Positions 1 to 13,017 of a stretch of DNA of 64,000 bases are shown here, piece after piece. Origin of the DNA: Sycobia sp. Sy_11 (lineage: Eukaryota; Arthropoda; Insecta; Hymenoptera; Epichrysomallidae); NCBI GenBank assembly GCA_018907035.1, contig JACCIC010000164.1, forward strand, positions 437,001-501,000. The letters run 5' to 3'. The translations under genes were made by a program, and so were the position numbers. Position 1 is the first letter of the stretch; each line of letters starts with the position of its first letter. The notes below the pieces were generated by a model. It was not told the origin of the DNA and did not search any database. It saw nothing but the letters and a program-made list of their open reading frames with translations.

Positions 1-166
1 AAAAAAGAAATAGTCTTGTTCGATTATAACAGGTTAAAAAGAACGCCGTATATTGACACTTTATAATATCAACTATGTATATGTATATATTTATATGGTA
101 GGTACAGTCCTGACCAAAAGCGGATCGTCTGCGGTTGCGAAAATGGAGCAAGGAGACGGCGCGTGC

Positions 167-169
<3 letters not shown>

Positions 170-238
<69 letters not shown>
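170..238. repeat. (GA)n microsatellite
   Basis: Near-perfect GA dinucleotide array of about 69 bp. Confidence 0.95.
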
Positions 239-242
<4 letters not shown>

Positions 243-335
243 AAGGGACGTATATTATATAGACATATAGCAGAAAAACACTTGTGTAGAGGCCTGCTGT
301 CAGCGGGATTACGCGATCGAAGGTGCGTTACTTAC

Positions 336-400
336 CGTGCAGAGATCGGAGCGCGACTGGGAAAGGGAGAGCGTCGCTCGAGGTTTAAAAGCTAATGCTT
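336..400 (-). promoter_or_regulatory. Candidate first exon of a leftward gene
   Basis: On the - strand a TTTTATAAGC motif (about 399-408) precedes a CpG-rich stretch ending at a perfect donor, GCACG|GTAAGT (335-330). An (AT)n array lies upstream and a (GA)n array downstream. If real, the rest of the gene lies outside the window to the left. Confidence 0.22.
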
Positions 401-425
401 ATAAAAGTCAGTATATTACTATATA

Positions 426-428
<3 letters not shown>

Positions 429-484
<56 letters not shown>
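429..484. repeat. (AT)n microsatellite
   Basis: Uninterrupted TA dinucleotides, about 56 bp. Confidence 0.95.
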
Positions 485-487
<3 letters not shown>

Positions 488-899
488 GCAGTTGGTCTCG
501 CACCTTCTCTTTCGAATACACAACTTTTTTTGCTACACCGCGTAAGTTGGCGCACGGTTACGAGAGAGTGAGATATTTGGAAATTGCAAGAGGTACAACG
601 ACATATATTATTGTACTTATATATACTTCTCCCGCATATAATTATGAGGTGCACCGAGAGATATATACTCATGATATTGTATCTAATAATCCTATAATAA
701 GGTTCGTATGACTGATTACCCATGTAATCAGTAGATAGACACGCATGGAATCTGCTCGTCTGATGAAACATCTTATTTTCTATAAAAAAAAAAACTCATT
801 TATTTCAGTTGCTTTGAGAGAGTCAACTTCCCCGCGCTTTCTTTTTAAGAACCTATAATCGTAATGGCGTTCTATAAAGCCATAATTATATTTGTAATT

Positions 900-3800
900 A
901 TTTTTTAAGTCTCCCCCCCCTTTCTATAATAACTGAGCTTGATCAAGAGTTAATCGTCCTCTCCAAACAAGGAATTTAAATACTGCATTCAATCAAAATG
1001 TCATTAACTCGAAATATTATTATAATTTGCCATAATTGCTATAATAATTTCTAATATCATTATAGAACCGCGCTTTACATTTATCCAAATTTTTTAATAT
1101 AATTGTGACTATCATCTATTTATTTATATATCGTTTCACATTTTCAGTTATTTACTAAAATGCTAATTTATCTAAAATCTGTTTTGAGTACTTTGAACAA
1201 TTAAATGCGTTAATATAAATCAACAAAACAATTGCTTACCTATTTCGATCATATAGATTAAAAAACGTGATTTTTATTTTTCGAAAATATATGCTGGCGT
1301 GTTCGTCAGTACGCAAGTAAATTTAATTATAACGATTATAAGGTATGTCATTCAAAGAAAAATAAATGGTTACAACGTCTAATTTATAAAATCATAAATA
1401 TATGAACTAAACTCTCAATAATATTTTGCAAAGTAATCTTCAGACATTTGAATAATGCATAAACTACCATTGCTTTTGATTTAACCGGAGTTATTTCGTT
1501 ATATAAAAGGTTTTTGCAAAAATTTTTAAAATTTAACAAATATAAAAAATTGTTATTCACTTCATTGACTCCATTAACCCTCAATAACGTATGACATTTT
1601 TTTTATACATAAACCGCTCTCTTAAATAAGAATATTATTTAAATTATTATAAATAAACTCGTAAATTAATTGATGAATTCTAATATTATTTAGTTATACA
1701 TTGTATTGAATAGGGAGAATTGCGATTGTAATATGAATATGGCAAAATCCCGCATGAAAAGTTTTTGTATCTCCTTGTTTGAAATTTAAATGGAACAAAT
1801 ATGGAACCCCAGAAAAAAACTATTTACCTTTCACATTTGAGGACTATTTTGCGTAGGAGAAGGCCTACAGGTCCAACAAAACTTTCTATAATTCTAACAG
1901 CATTGGAAACAGGTAAGAAATATTTAAATGTGTAGCTATAAAAATCTACTCAATTCTCTAGTAATGTAGTAATTTTAAATTTACTGTACACTCTATATAT
2001 ACAATATTTCTCAAAAACAGTATAATACGGAATAAACGTATGTAATTGAATCTGTAACATGATAGGACTAAATCTTTAAATTCACAAACTAATCAATTAG
2101 AATAAGTTTTTTATCCTCGTACATTATATTGAACTATGTTTTAATAGCTTACTATATATATATCTACAATAAATAGTGAGACTAAATTACACAAATTCTA
2201 TACGCAACCATTTTGAACAACGATTGACACCATAATTTATTATATATTTGAAATGATATTACGAAACACATAAAAAAATTAAAGACTTTTTCGAATAAAT
2301 GGACCATTAGAAATTAAAACAAATAGGTATTAAATATCAAAGTATATAAATGAACGTATAATGCGTTGAGCCACGAGCAAGAATCTAAAAAAGAAAAAAT
2401 GGAAGAACGCTCATGCAATATTCGATAATGCATTGGAAGCATAATAATATGAGTCTACATTTTTGAACAATTGAATTGACGTAATATTTACAGAGGTATA
2501 CTTAAAGTAATTATTTGCATAATGATCTCACGACTAGATAATTTATTTTTTGATTTGCTGATTCCTTTGATTATAAAGAATGAGTCTTAATGAATTATTT
2601 GGAAATTCCTGATATACGAAAGTATTATCAATCATTGTAAAACAACTTTAGAATAAATACAGAGTGTTCCAAAATTACGAAATCAACCGAATCAATTTCA
2701 TATATATATATATCGTAAAGAACATATTGGAAAATTACTTTACTTTTTCAGTATTGTTTCAGCACATTTTACAGAGTATAATATGGCATTAAATTATGCA
2801 TATTAAAAAATATAATTTTCTTTTATGTTTTATTATTTTTATACATAACTATTTTTATTGTTTATTTTTTGTATGTTTATTTTATGTAGATTAAAATTTT
2901 TTTTATTATTTAATAGGGATTATAGTCAAGTAATTTACAACCAATTTTCGAATTGAAATAATTCCCAAAAACTAATAAAGGATTAATTTTCATTCTTGAA
3001 TAAGAAAAAAATTTTCGCGTATATGTATACTTGTGGTCAACGTTTGCACTTTAAAAACGTTTGCACTACTAAAAGAAAGTTAAATAATATGTAGAAAAAA
3101 ATACATATAATCATGTTATACATTTAAATTATTCTTTAAAAATTCTAAAACTATATATGGGTCACCTGAATAAATGTCGTTTATACCTAGGAATACTCGG
3201 TGAAAACGTCTCTATAAACTTTATTTACGACAACGTACTAGAAGACTGCTTAATTTTTGTTATTTACACACATTAATTAAATCTAAAATATGCCATATTA
3301 TTCAAACTTACAATAGATTTACAATAGATTTTCAGAAAACAGATTTTATCAATAAATTATTAAACCCAAATTAAACAAAAAATAAAGTTTCGTTGTATTT
3401 TAAAGAACTTAAGTAGAAAAAAGGAAAATGTTTACTTCAACCATTGAAAAACACTATTTTAACTGAGGAAAAAATCTTTAAAATAAAAAAATTTTACTCA
3501 ATAGTCGAAATAGAAACTCGCTAGCCATTGTCCATATTAAAGAAATAAAAATAAGTCAAAATTCTGTATATTCCAAAAATAAGACCTGTGATAAAATTGG
3601 AAAGGAAATATCACATATATACTTATAAATAAACTAAGAATATAGGCGACAGCAGAATTTTTAGCCTTTTGTATTTATAGTAGCGAAAGAGAAATCGTAA
3701 ATAAAATGTAAAAATGGCAATTCAGAAATGACAGTTCGACATGTATGCTAATCGTTTGTCAATGGCAAAGCAAATGTGAAAGAAACTCAATTTATACCTG

Positions 3801-5870
3801 ACGCCGAACTAATTAAATGCTCCGAGATACTATTACGGCACAAGTTAAAATGTTTTAACGTTTCACACGAAATAAAAATATATCTTTATAAAATTGATAA
3901 AATTTCTGTATATATAGTTGTCCTCATAATTATATTATTAATTTATACTCAGTGTGAGATATTAATTGAATAAAAAGAATAACTTAAGTTTTTCAATAGT
4001 ATCGACATAAAAAATTTGAATGACAAATATAGATATAACATTACAATATGCGTGATCTATTAATACTCTGTAGATTCAGCATAAATTTAGTCTGTAAAGT
4101 CATGAAAATGAATTGTTATTCGTAATTAGTTATATAAGCATTGAATAAAATCGATTAGTTTTCACAAAAATTTATTATGATACAAGAGAAGTATAGCTAC
4201 GCTGATGTCATGAATTGCTTCTGTCAAAGTTCGAATTTGAACTCGAAACTATTTTAATTCAATGCTTAAATCAATATATGATATGAAATTCATTGAATAT
4301 TGCAATAGTTGACATACAGATTTGTTGGAAATATATTAAAAATTGGACTATAGTTGAGCTATTAAACGCACTCTGCGTACGAAGTTAAAATTAATTAATT
4401 GTGATCTTTTACGCACGTAATACACCATATGATTAATATATTTATTTACTACTTTTTCAATTATTATTAATAATTAGTAACTATTTTTTGTTAAATTTAT
4501 CAAGAATATAATTCTATTCAATTTTACAAAGTTGTGATATACAATGGAGATTTGTAATTTATTTGACTTTAAAGTCTGAATTGTCTACTTATTAAGCCAA
4601 ATTTATCACATCTCTGACAATGGTTTTTGAAATGAAAAAATTGTTCTCATTCAAGATACAGTTTTGCTAAGCTAACTGATTCGAATCAAACTTTAGAAAT
4701 TTTTCTCATCACACATGAATAAGAACGTATTCATACACACACGCACGCGCACATAAATACACATCCACTACTTACAAAAGTTTTACTTAATAATTTAAAA
4801 AATGCACTTTTATAACTAATTTTTTCTTTAGATCTAATTTTATATAAAGTTTTTTAAGTATAATATTGCCATACTGAACTGTAATTTATATAGTAAATCC
4901 AAATAAATATTTAAATTCTGCCTGTCAATGAAATGATTCTGTTTAATTAATAAACGGTATTTAATTCAAGTAATTAAGACAGATTCAAATTCAGGAAATA
5001 TCTTTTTTATTTCAACTGGAACATTTCATTTCATGAATGTTAACTCTGAATTCGCATAAATTCACTAAATTTTTTTCAGTAACAGTGAAGTCCAGGCATT
5101 ATAAACATATTATAAAATTAATAATAAATAGACGCGTTCTGTTAAGTCCTTGGTCATCCTTAAGTATTAGATATTGTATGTAATTTGATTTTTCTTTTTA
5201 TTTTTGATTTTTTAAGTAATTTAGTCTTATTTATAATGTCAAACCTAATACAATAATTATATATCAAACTTACTTTTATGAATTTTGGAAACTAGACACA
5301 CATTAACATTAATATGTACAAAATTGTTTTTTTGAACATCAAAATGTATAAATAAACTAAATATGTTTGAATGATGTGGACGATTATGCGTGTAAAGGCA
5401 ATAAGTTACCGAAAATGCTTCCTTTACATTGGTTAAAAATATTTTTTACGATAATCTTAAATGCGATCATACGATAGATCATTATTGCAAAAGTATTTTT
5501 TCTTTTTCTATACTCGTTAATATTTTTTTTATACTGCCGGAATTTCCTTTGCACCTATGTAACATAGAAAGACACCGTTTCAAAATGAATTTTCACTAGA
5601 GTATATTTGAATAGTTATTACCGGTGCTTATAGAGTTCTAATAAAAAATTAACATTAATTTCTTTGATATTTGTCTTATTGAAAAAATCTATAACAGTTA
5701 TTGAAGACATATCGATAAAAATAAATTAATTTACTAGATTTCTTAACAAATAACGCATATATTGACACGTTATAGAAGCGACTATTAATTTTATGTGAAA
5801 TAAGATAAAAAATAATTAACACGGAGAAGGAATTTATCCTTCCATGCGAAGCTCAACGATAATGTAATTT
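900..5870. other. A+T-rich noncoding stretch
   Basis: Apart from the exon-like segment at 1801-1912 I see no gene, repeat family or island here. Confidence 0.6.
1801..1912 (+). CDS. Candidate start exon, unknown protein
   Basis: ATG (in the context AAATATGG) opens 37 codons plus one base, MEPQKKTIYLSHLRTILRRR and onward, ending at a strong donor ACAG|GTAAGA. A stop lies 7 codons upstream in frame. The peptide is basic. No partner exon is visible; chance is the main alternative. Confidence 0.2.
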
Positions 5871-6091
5871 TCAAAAAAAATGTTAGCCTCTCCGGAAACG
5901 ACTCAATTCAATAACAGGCCGACACTTGTAACTTGCTTAATTGCCGTTTTCACCATTAGATCTCCGCAAAATAGTAAGCCGATGCAAGGAAAAAATAAAA
6001 CAAAAATACCGAAGGAAATTAATAAGCTCGTTCAAATTATATCCATTATATACGTTATAACTACTATAATGTCGTTATGGCTTTATCTCAC

Positions 6092-6176
6092 CTGTGCACC
6101 GTTGATTCGCGAATAGACTTGTGCCATAGCCCAGTAAAGCAGAGAGGGTCAAAACTTATATTGGAAATCGACGAGG
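6092..6176 (-). CDS. Candidate internal exon, unknown protein
   Basis: On the - strand, a CTGAC branch-point-like motif and TTTTTACGCGCAG acceptor precede 85 nt that are open in only one frame (SSISNISFDPLCFTGLWHKS, then IRESTVHR), ending at CACAG|GTGAG. The splice signals are good at both ends. The same stretch also carries an open + strand frame (6077-6292), so strand is uncertain. No family recognised. Confidence 0.22.
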
Positions 6177-6607
6177 CTGCGCGTAAAAAGCAATTGTCAG
6201 CCGAGTGTATATGTAGGTATATATATAGAGATGCACAGAACGATCGGAAATTCGCCCGACGCTATATAGAGCAGAACACCGCGCAGCTATAGGGTCATCG
6301 GCGATTCAGCTTGTCAGCGATAAAAAACAAAATACGCTTGCATATAACTCTCGACGCGTTGTTAGCGCGAGGGTCGAAAAATACGGACTGCAGCGCGCGT
6401 TCGGCGAGCGGCGCGGCGTCGCTTCGCTTCTGTCGCTGCGCTTCTGTCGCTAAAGCGTCGTATACGCGGCGATGGCTATAATAATGTTAGTTGCGTCTTT
6501 GCATTGCACACACATCGCTCACGCTCGCAGTAGGCGCGCGGGGACGCGAAGACGCCTCCATAGGGGCACGCTAGAGCGAGCCGTTTCAGCGCGTATATGA
6601 TACTTAC

Positions 6608-6724
6608 CGCAAACTCATCACTGCTCCCCTTCACTCCCCCCTCCCTCCCGCCACTCTCCGCGACGACGTTTGCCACGAGCGCGAGTATCTGCAATTGCGA
6701 TGCCCGCGTCCTTCGAAAAAACAT
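6608..6724 (-). CDS. Candidate start exon with a hydrophobic N-terminus
   Basis: On the - strand ATG at 6724 opens 39 codons up to a perfect donor, TTTGCG|GTAAGT (6607-6602). The peptide begins MFFRRTRASQLQILALVANV, a short basic start and a hydrophobic run that resemble a signal sequence, and then turns Gly/Ser-rich. It lies in a GC-rich island with many CpGs, as a first exon would. Downstream exons would lie to the left. The nearby candidate at 6092-6176 does not match its phase. Confidence 0.3.
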
Positions 6725-7956
6725 CGCCGGCAAGGATTTCCGGCGCTTATGACTGCGCTAAGGATTTCTCCGATGCGCGCACGATGTTCAGCGACCATGG
6801 AGCCTCGAATAACAACCGATATCGCTCAAGTTGTTCAGCTTCAAACGGAGAAAGTCGATTAACGAAGTTTCCTTCTTCAAAAAAGACAAACATAAAAGAA
6901 CTTTAAAATAAAATTTTGAAAAAACTATAGATGATTTTTTTTATAACACACAAATTTTTAAAAAATATATTTATATATATATAGTTTTTATTACAAAAAT
7001 CGACGTGCAGTTCCATATTTACACGCATCAGTAATATTGTAGAAAAAACGCTGCAGGTTATCACGCGACATTTTAATATGTGAATATAGTACTTTTCGGT
7101 AGAGTATATGCGAAAAGTACCAACTTTGCGGCCTGCTTCAGGGCTGCAAAATCTGGCTTTATGTACGATTATATTAACTATGCTTTGCGCGTTTTTATCG
7201 GAAAATAATGCTTACAGCTTGGTCGTAATGTTTTGCTTTATCGCTCAGGTATGGAAAATACTATTACGTAAATCTATAAGCCGTAAAATAGTAAATAAAC
7301 TTTACAACATTGCATGATAAATAGCACCACCTAGCTCACGGGGTCGAAAAATTCTCCAGTCGACGTACGAATAAACTATCTTCCACGCATTACGTGGAAT
7401 TGTGCACAACCCTACATCGATAAAGTGTTCTTAAATGTAAAGTGTTGTGTTGACTACATTTTCAAAAAATTGTACATGTGAATATATTTTCACACATATG
7501 TATATATGTATATACATATTCACACATATTTATATGTTCAAATTAAACATAAATTTTGAATTTGAAATTAAATGTTATCCCAATTTAATAATTACGCAGA
7601 TCTGCAAAATAAGGGATTGTGATTGTTGTTGGCCAACTGAGTGTCATTTCTGAAGTAACTTTTTGCGTAGAATTTTAATCTAAATTCGGAATTGTCCATC
7701 ACGTCGAATTTTTTTTCAATATCATAACCTGAAGTGTCAAAACGGCGGATTTTTACTATATTTAAGACCCTATATCATAGCGGAATATTTTTTTTTTAAA
7801 CGGGGAAAACTGTCTGCTACTTTTACCTATTAAAATCCATTTAAAAGATTTGAGATATCTTTTTTTCCATTGAGATATCATTGATTGAGATCAAATATTT
7901 TAACAGTCTCAAAACAACTAATTTCCATCGTTAAAAAATATCCCATTCTGAGTGAT

Positions 7957-8300
7957 ACAAAGATAAAAGAAGGTATATTTGCAGGCTTCGAAAAGGTGAT
8001 GAGTGTAAAGGAAATAAAACCTGAATAAATGTAAAAAAAGTTCTAAATGGCTTTTTGGATACTAAAAAGATTCTAATTATTAAGTGCTGATAAGTGGAAT
8101 GTGATTAAGCTTAAAAAATTTGGTTTGTAACATGAGCATAAAGTCACATTATTTGAATTTGCATTTGGATTAGTTTCTTGAAAATTTAGATGATGTTAGC
8201 CTAGAGTAGGGAGAGCCTTTTCATCAAGACATAGCAAACATGGAAAAACGTTCTCAAGGAAAATGATCTGCCGCTATGCTAGTTGACTATTTCTGATCAG
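7957..8300 (+). pseudogene. Decayed transposon-type ORF ('FHQDI' arthropod repeat protein)
   Basis: In + strand frames the sequence gives KIKEGIFAGFEKVM, then NMSIKSHYLNLHLD, NLDDVSLE and GEPFHQDIANMEKRSQGK, then SAAMLVDY. This order matches a repetitive protein common in arthropod genomes that I know by the pattern 'KIKEGIF.GPQI ... NMSLKIHFLHSHLDFFPEN.GAVSDE.GERFHQDI..MEKRYQGKW..MLADYCW'. It usually occurs in many copies and is taken to be of mobile-element origin. Stops and frame changes break it throughout. Weak continuation is possible to about 8700. No terminal repeats were found. Confidence 0.65.
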
Positions 8301-8937
8301 TTCAGTGCGGCGAGCCACATAAACAACATAAAAAACGATCTGGTACAAGATCTCTCTAACAAAAGCAAAAGAGACTTCACAAAAGTCTTTACAAAAGTCG
8401 TGTGCTTAAAAAATTATTGCTCCAGAACAAAAAATACTGCCTTAAGGCTCTGGAGTTATAGCCCTGTATATGTGGATATCCGAGAAATTAGCTTTTTCGA
8501 AACTGCTAAAGTATTTGATTTCAATCAACGATATCTTGATGAAAAAAAAATATTGCAAATCTTAAAGATGATTTTAAAGGACAAGAATAGGCCTTAAGAA
8601 TGAGTTTTCTCCTTTTCTAAAGAAAAGATCTCAAAGATGTCAAACAACTGCCTTTTTGCCCCCTAAGGTTCGAATATTTAAAAAACCTGACGTAATGGAT
8701 GAATTCTAACTCCGGATTCTAATTATACACAGAAAATTACTCCAGAAATGATCCTCATTTATCCAACAACAGAGCCATGAAGACTTTTTTTATTTATATT
8801 AAAATGCAGTATGGTGCATAGATATAATTTGTATATCAATTAATAATTCAAACAGTCATTAAAATTTTTCAATTAGAAGATTTAGATTTTAGAATTTAGA
8901 TTTTATAGTTGAATTTATAGATTAAATTTCACAATGG

Positions 8938-8940
<3 letters not shown>

Positions 8941-8981
<41 letters not shown>
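8941..8981. repeat. (AT)n microsatellite
   Basis: Uninterrupted AT dinucleotides, about 41 bp. Confidence 0.95.
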
Positions 8982-8986
<5 letters not shown>

Positions 8987-9769
8987 TTAAATTTTTAAAA
9001 TATATAAAGTATAGAAGAGAAAATTCATTATACTTATATCCTTGATTTCATCAAATTGACCATCTCATACTATGATACCGTTACTTCCGATAGTTTTTTT
9101 TAAATTAAGAAATTTTTAAGAATTTTCATAAATTGTTCCGAATAAAAATTTAAAAATGAAATAATTAAAAATGAAGTACTAAAAAATAAAACCGATATCT
9201 ACGAAATTACACAAGTTATGTACGTTCGGCTCATTAGTAGAAGAACAATAGATGACCCGTTGTCGTTTAGGAATAAATAAAAAATGTTTCATATATGTCA
9301 CCTGTTGTCTGAATAATGAGTCTAATCTATATATTCTTTCTTAAATATCAATTTTATTTTTCATTCTAATATTTGCAAATATTTTGTATATTTTATATTT
9401 TTTCTTTTTTTCTCTCGAAACAACTTATTAAAAGTTGATCGAGCGATAAGTAAATACTTAATTTGTTGAAATTTTAAGTTCAAAATTTTCGCTAGTAAAA
9501 TTAATTACATTTATTCTTATGATTTTATCGATAAAATAATATCCTCATTACTTGGTTCTCTCGTATGGGGCAAAAAACTACATCGATTAGTATATGAGAC
9601 CGATACCACAATGTATATTCTAATATCATTGTATGCAATACAATTGCGTTTCGTATTATATATTCATTATAAAGAAGTAGAAATTTTTATAAGTTACTAG
9701 GTTAGTATTTTAAGAGAGTTTCAAAACGACAATGTGCAATGGTTAATCAGTTAATACAATTAAAGTTGA

Positions 9770-10255
9770 GGTGATTGACTGTCGGTTCCCACGTTATAAC
9801 TATAAATCCATGATTCGTCACAAGTTATGATCTTCTAAATCAAATTTAGATCGTTACGTCTTGTGTTTAAATGATTGGCGAAAATGAAATAGTACAAGCC
9901 TATCGATATGTTTCGTCCATCAATAACTTCTTCAACGATGATTCAATGATTATCCGATTCGTCAATGTTTTCTTCTGTTATTGACGTACTTGGACGCCAG
10001 GTTCGTTCTTCATCGTTCACACTTCGGCCTTCGGAGAATATTTTGAACCACCGATAAACGTTCTTTTTGTTTCAAAGGTAGTCTAACTTACAGTCAACAT
10101 TCGGAATGCGTTAGCGTACTTTATTCTTTCTCACACAAATAGTACCGATTCTTTGATCCATTTCTTGAAATACACAACTTTCGAAGACGAACCAAAATAT
10201 GTTCAAGCAAAATAGCTGTCAAAAATTAAGTGAGCGTTCAAAATGGCCGACCTTG
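9770..10255 (-). mobile_element. Mariner element relic (5' half)
   Basis: It comprises the transposase fragment plus a 5' untranslated flank ending near a GGCCATTTTGAAC motif at about 10237-10250. I could not identify a matching terminal inverted repeat at the left edge, so the element appears truncated at about 9780. No TA duplication could be assigned. Confidence 0.55.
9781..10161 (-). pseudogene. Broken mariner-family transposase fragment
   Basis: Read on the - strand, the fragment starts ATGGATCAAAGAATCGG. After a disrupted stretch it gives NVYRWFKIFSEGRSVND, then RPSTSITEENID, and finally ITCDESWIYSYN. These match the N-terminal helix-turn-helix region ('RWFKRFSEGR..') and the first catalytic Asp block ('GDESWIY') of mariner transposases (DDE/D superfamily, cut-and-paste transposition). 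Several in-frame stops and frameshifts interrupt it, about 30 residues between RPSTS and DESW appear deleted, and the C-terminal half is missing. It cannot encode an active enzyme. Its 5' flank continues to about 10255. The family call rests on motif recognition by eye. Confidence 0.75.
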
Positions 10256-10479
10256 TATGCATAAGTGAGGGACACGAGCATCAACATGACGCCACAAAAA
10301 AATCAAGAATCGAATGTGCGTAGTCCGCGGAAATTATCTATTCGCGATATGTTTTGACCAGACCGCGTGTATATAAACAATACAAAAAATTTTTATTTTT
10401 CCCAACAAGTGATTTATTTTTCACTTTACACGGCATAATTTATATAGCAACTGGGCGTTGTATACTTAGTAAGATCGCA

Positions 10480-11035
10480 TATTATATATTTTCAGGGTTG
10501 TCTGACTTCTTGGGGTCCGCGGGGGCGCACGCTCGCCCCCCTCGTATTTTCCTTTTGGCTAATTGGCCAAGAGTGCGCTGTGAGAAGCTATAATAATCCT
10601 CGATGTATGTATAAAGATATAATAACGGTCGATAATCGCAGTAATTCGCATCGAGACTCCCTTGCGCAACGTACTCACGCATTCTCGCATTGTGTTAATG
10701 GAAAACCTTTTCTCGCCATGGAGCGATGGGCGGGGGGAGGGGGTAATTTTTATTTTTATTCTTTATAACGATCTCAGGGAAAGTCGACGATGTTATTGTA
10801 ATTCGCAGACGCAGTGCTCAAAAGCCTCTTGCATTTTTCGTATAAAAAATTCACGAAACCCATGCTGTTATGTATGTAAAAATGTTTGCATATATGGATG
10901 CATGCATGTATATGTATGTATGAATTTGTACATAATAGTGTACACGAAATTATCACGCGGGAGTAGTGAAAGTTCTTACTTTGCGCCTTTTGAGAGCGAA
11001 GGCTACGCTCCGCGACTGCCCGTCACTTTATATAT
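10480..11035. promoter_or_regulatory. GC-rich island with possible leftward start exons
   Basis: On the - strand, ATG at 10719 (MARKGFPLTQCEN, then GC|GTGAGT at 10679/10678) and a TATATAAAG motif near 11023-11031 with AAA|GTAAGA downstream (near 10973) both resemble first-exon signals. They are unlinked and may be chance. Confidence 0.2.
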
Positions 11036-11099
11036 TACTCGGAAATATACACTTTGTCATGAATAGTTAATGCCTGCGTTATTATAAATTCTTAATAGC

Positions 11100-12590
11100 T
11101 TTTGATTTTATATTCGGTATTGCGGAAATTGAATTATTGAATATTATCTAAATATGCGCGAATTGTTGTTTACGATATGAGCAAGCAAAGAAAATAGTAA
11201 AAAGTTCGCATATCATTCATATATATATTTTGTATATGTGTGCGCGCGCGCGTAATATAAAAAAGTCTAGGAGAAAATACATGTATGAACTGAATTGATA
11301 ATTTGTCTTTTTTTTTATTCTAATTGTTCGATTTTTTTATTCAAATATGGAAGTTCTAGAATGATAACTTATAAACTAATGTTTTTTTTCGAATTGTAGT
11401 TAACATCCATAATTAACGATCTCTGCTCCATTTTATTCGTTATATTCCTGTGTAAGTAATGAAATGTTTACAAAATCGAAATAAGAGTTAATTTAAATTA
11501 AAAAATAAAAATTAATTAAAAATTAAAAATAATATGTAAAATTTAAAAATATGGATAATTTGAATGTAAATATTTTGATATTAAAGTATTTCCTGGTTTT
11601 GATATCATCAGTTATAATCTAATATATAATGAGAATACCACGTACAATTGCATTAACAATCATTGTTTATTGAAGATGATAAAAAAAATTTTCGTAACGA
11701 AATCTTTGAATAAAGAGATTAATGTATATATATTAATTCATGAGAATGCATAACACGTTAGAATAAACCAGATCATATATAAATATAACCGTATGTACTA
11801 ATCTTCGATATAGAGAAGCGTGTCATAAAAGTATTGAAAATTCTTAAAAACCAATAATAAAAACAAATAAAAAATATGAAATCCAATCAATACCTAAAAG
11901 AGAATAGGAAAATACTTGAAATGTAGCCTAAAAAACATAGAATCGATAGACCTCTGTAAGCGAAACTTTATCATACGGCGAAGTTTTATATTTAACTCGA
12001 TTGGATGGTATTTTTTTTTCGTTTCTCCTTTGTCGGATTTAGAATTTTATATTTTATTCGCAACAAGTTAAATAATTTAAAACAACAAACTCACTGCTGT
12101 TGAACGTAACGGTTTTTTTAATTTTGGGCAAGGTGAAGATGAAATTTTTGTTTCTATTAGTAATATTATTTGGCTCTTTTTAATTTCTTTTTAAACTATT
12201 GTAAAAATGGAATAAACTTTTCAACTCATAAATTTCCTTCATCCTCAATAGAGTCTTTTATTCATCATTATTCTTTCAAATTTGTATTCAAATCATCTGT
12301 TGTAATAAATTTTATTTTATTTAGCACATGGTTGTATGACCGCTCCAACTTTTAATTTCATAACTTGCTATAATATAAAATGGGTCATAATAACCGGTTA
12401 GTAGACGTTTCTTTATCATTACTTTAGAAAGCTTATGTAATATAAAAAGTAAATGAATTGTTTTGTTAAAGCAATATGTTATAGTATGATTCTCCCATTT
12501 AAATCATAAAATACTCTTAAAAAGACTTTCAATGCCAGTACCATACAGATTGAAATTTTTAACTTTGACAGAAATAAATTTACTGTAAAA
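11100..12590. other. A+T-rich noncoding stretch
   Basis: No gene recognised. A short segment at 11399-11450 has an acceptor and a donor but is too small to support. Confidence 0.55.
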
Positions 12591-12819
12591 ATGCGATATT
12601 CACATATAATCGTATATTTACTTTTCGGCGGCCTGAGCAGTTCCGAATATTACTACTGGCGCGAAAGGTGCGACGCGAACGCGCGCTTATACACTGCTTA
12701 TATATATATTAACTGGCGCCCTTCTATTTTTGGTCCACACAAAGTCAAGGCGCCTTTTTCGCATTTCGTTCCCGCGTATCGAAGGTAATATCTCTTCTTG
12801 CGTTCAATAGTCATGTGTG

Positions 12820-12869
<50 letters not shown>

Positions 12870-12964
12870 TCCTTTTTTTGTCGCTAAGCAATACTGGGTC
12901 TTTTAAATATTTATATGTCACGCTCTATATATTCGTGCTTTTACTTTTCAAAAAATATGGCATA

Positions 12965-13017
<53 letters not shown>

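Noticed and set aside
8283..8597. 104-codon + frame
   Set aside because: Overlaps the tail of the transposon relic in a different register and shows no start or domain.
11399..11450. 52-nt segment with acceptor and donor
   Set aside because: Too short, and hydrophobic content matches background.
12124..12175. Possible - strand exon ending CAGCA|GTGAGT near 12095
   Set aside because: The peptide is Lys/Asn-rich, typical of random AT-rich frames.
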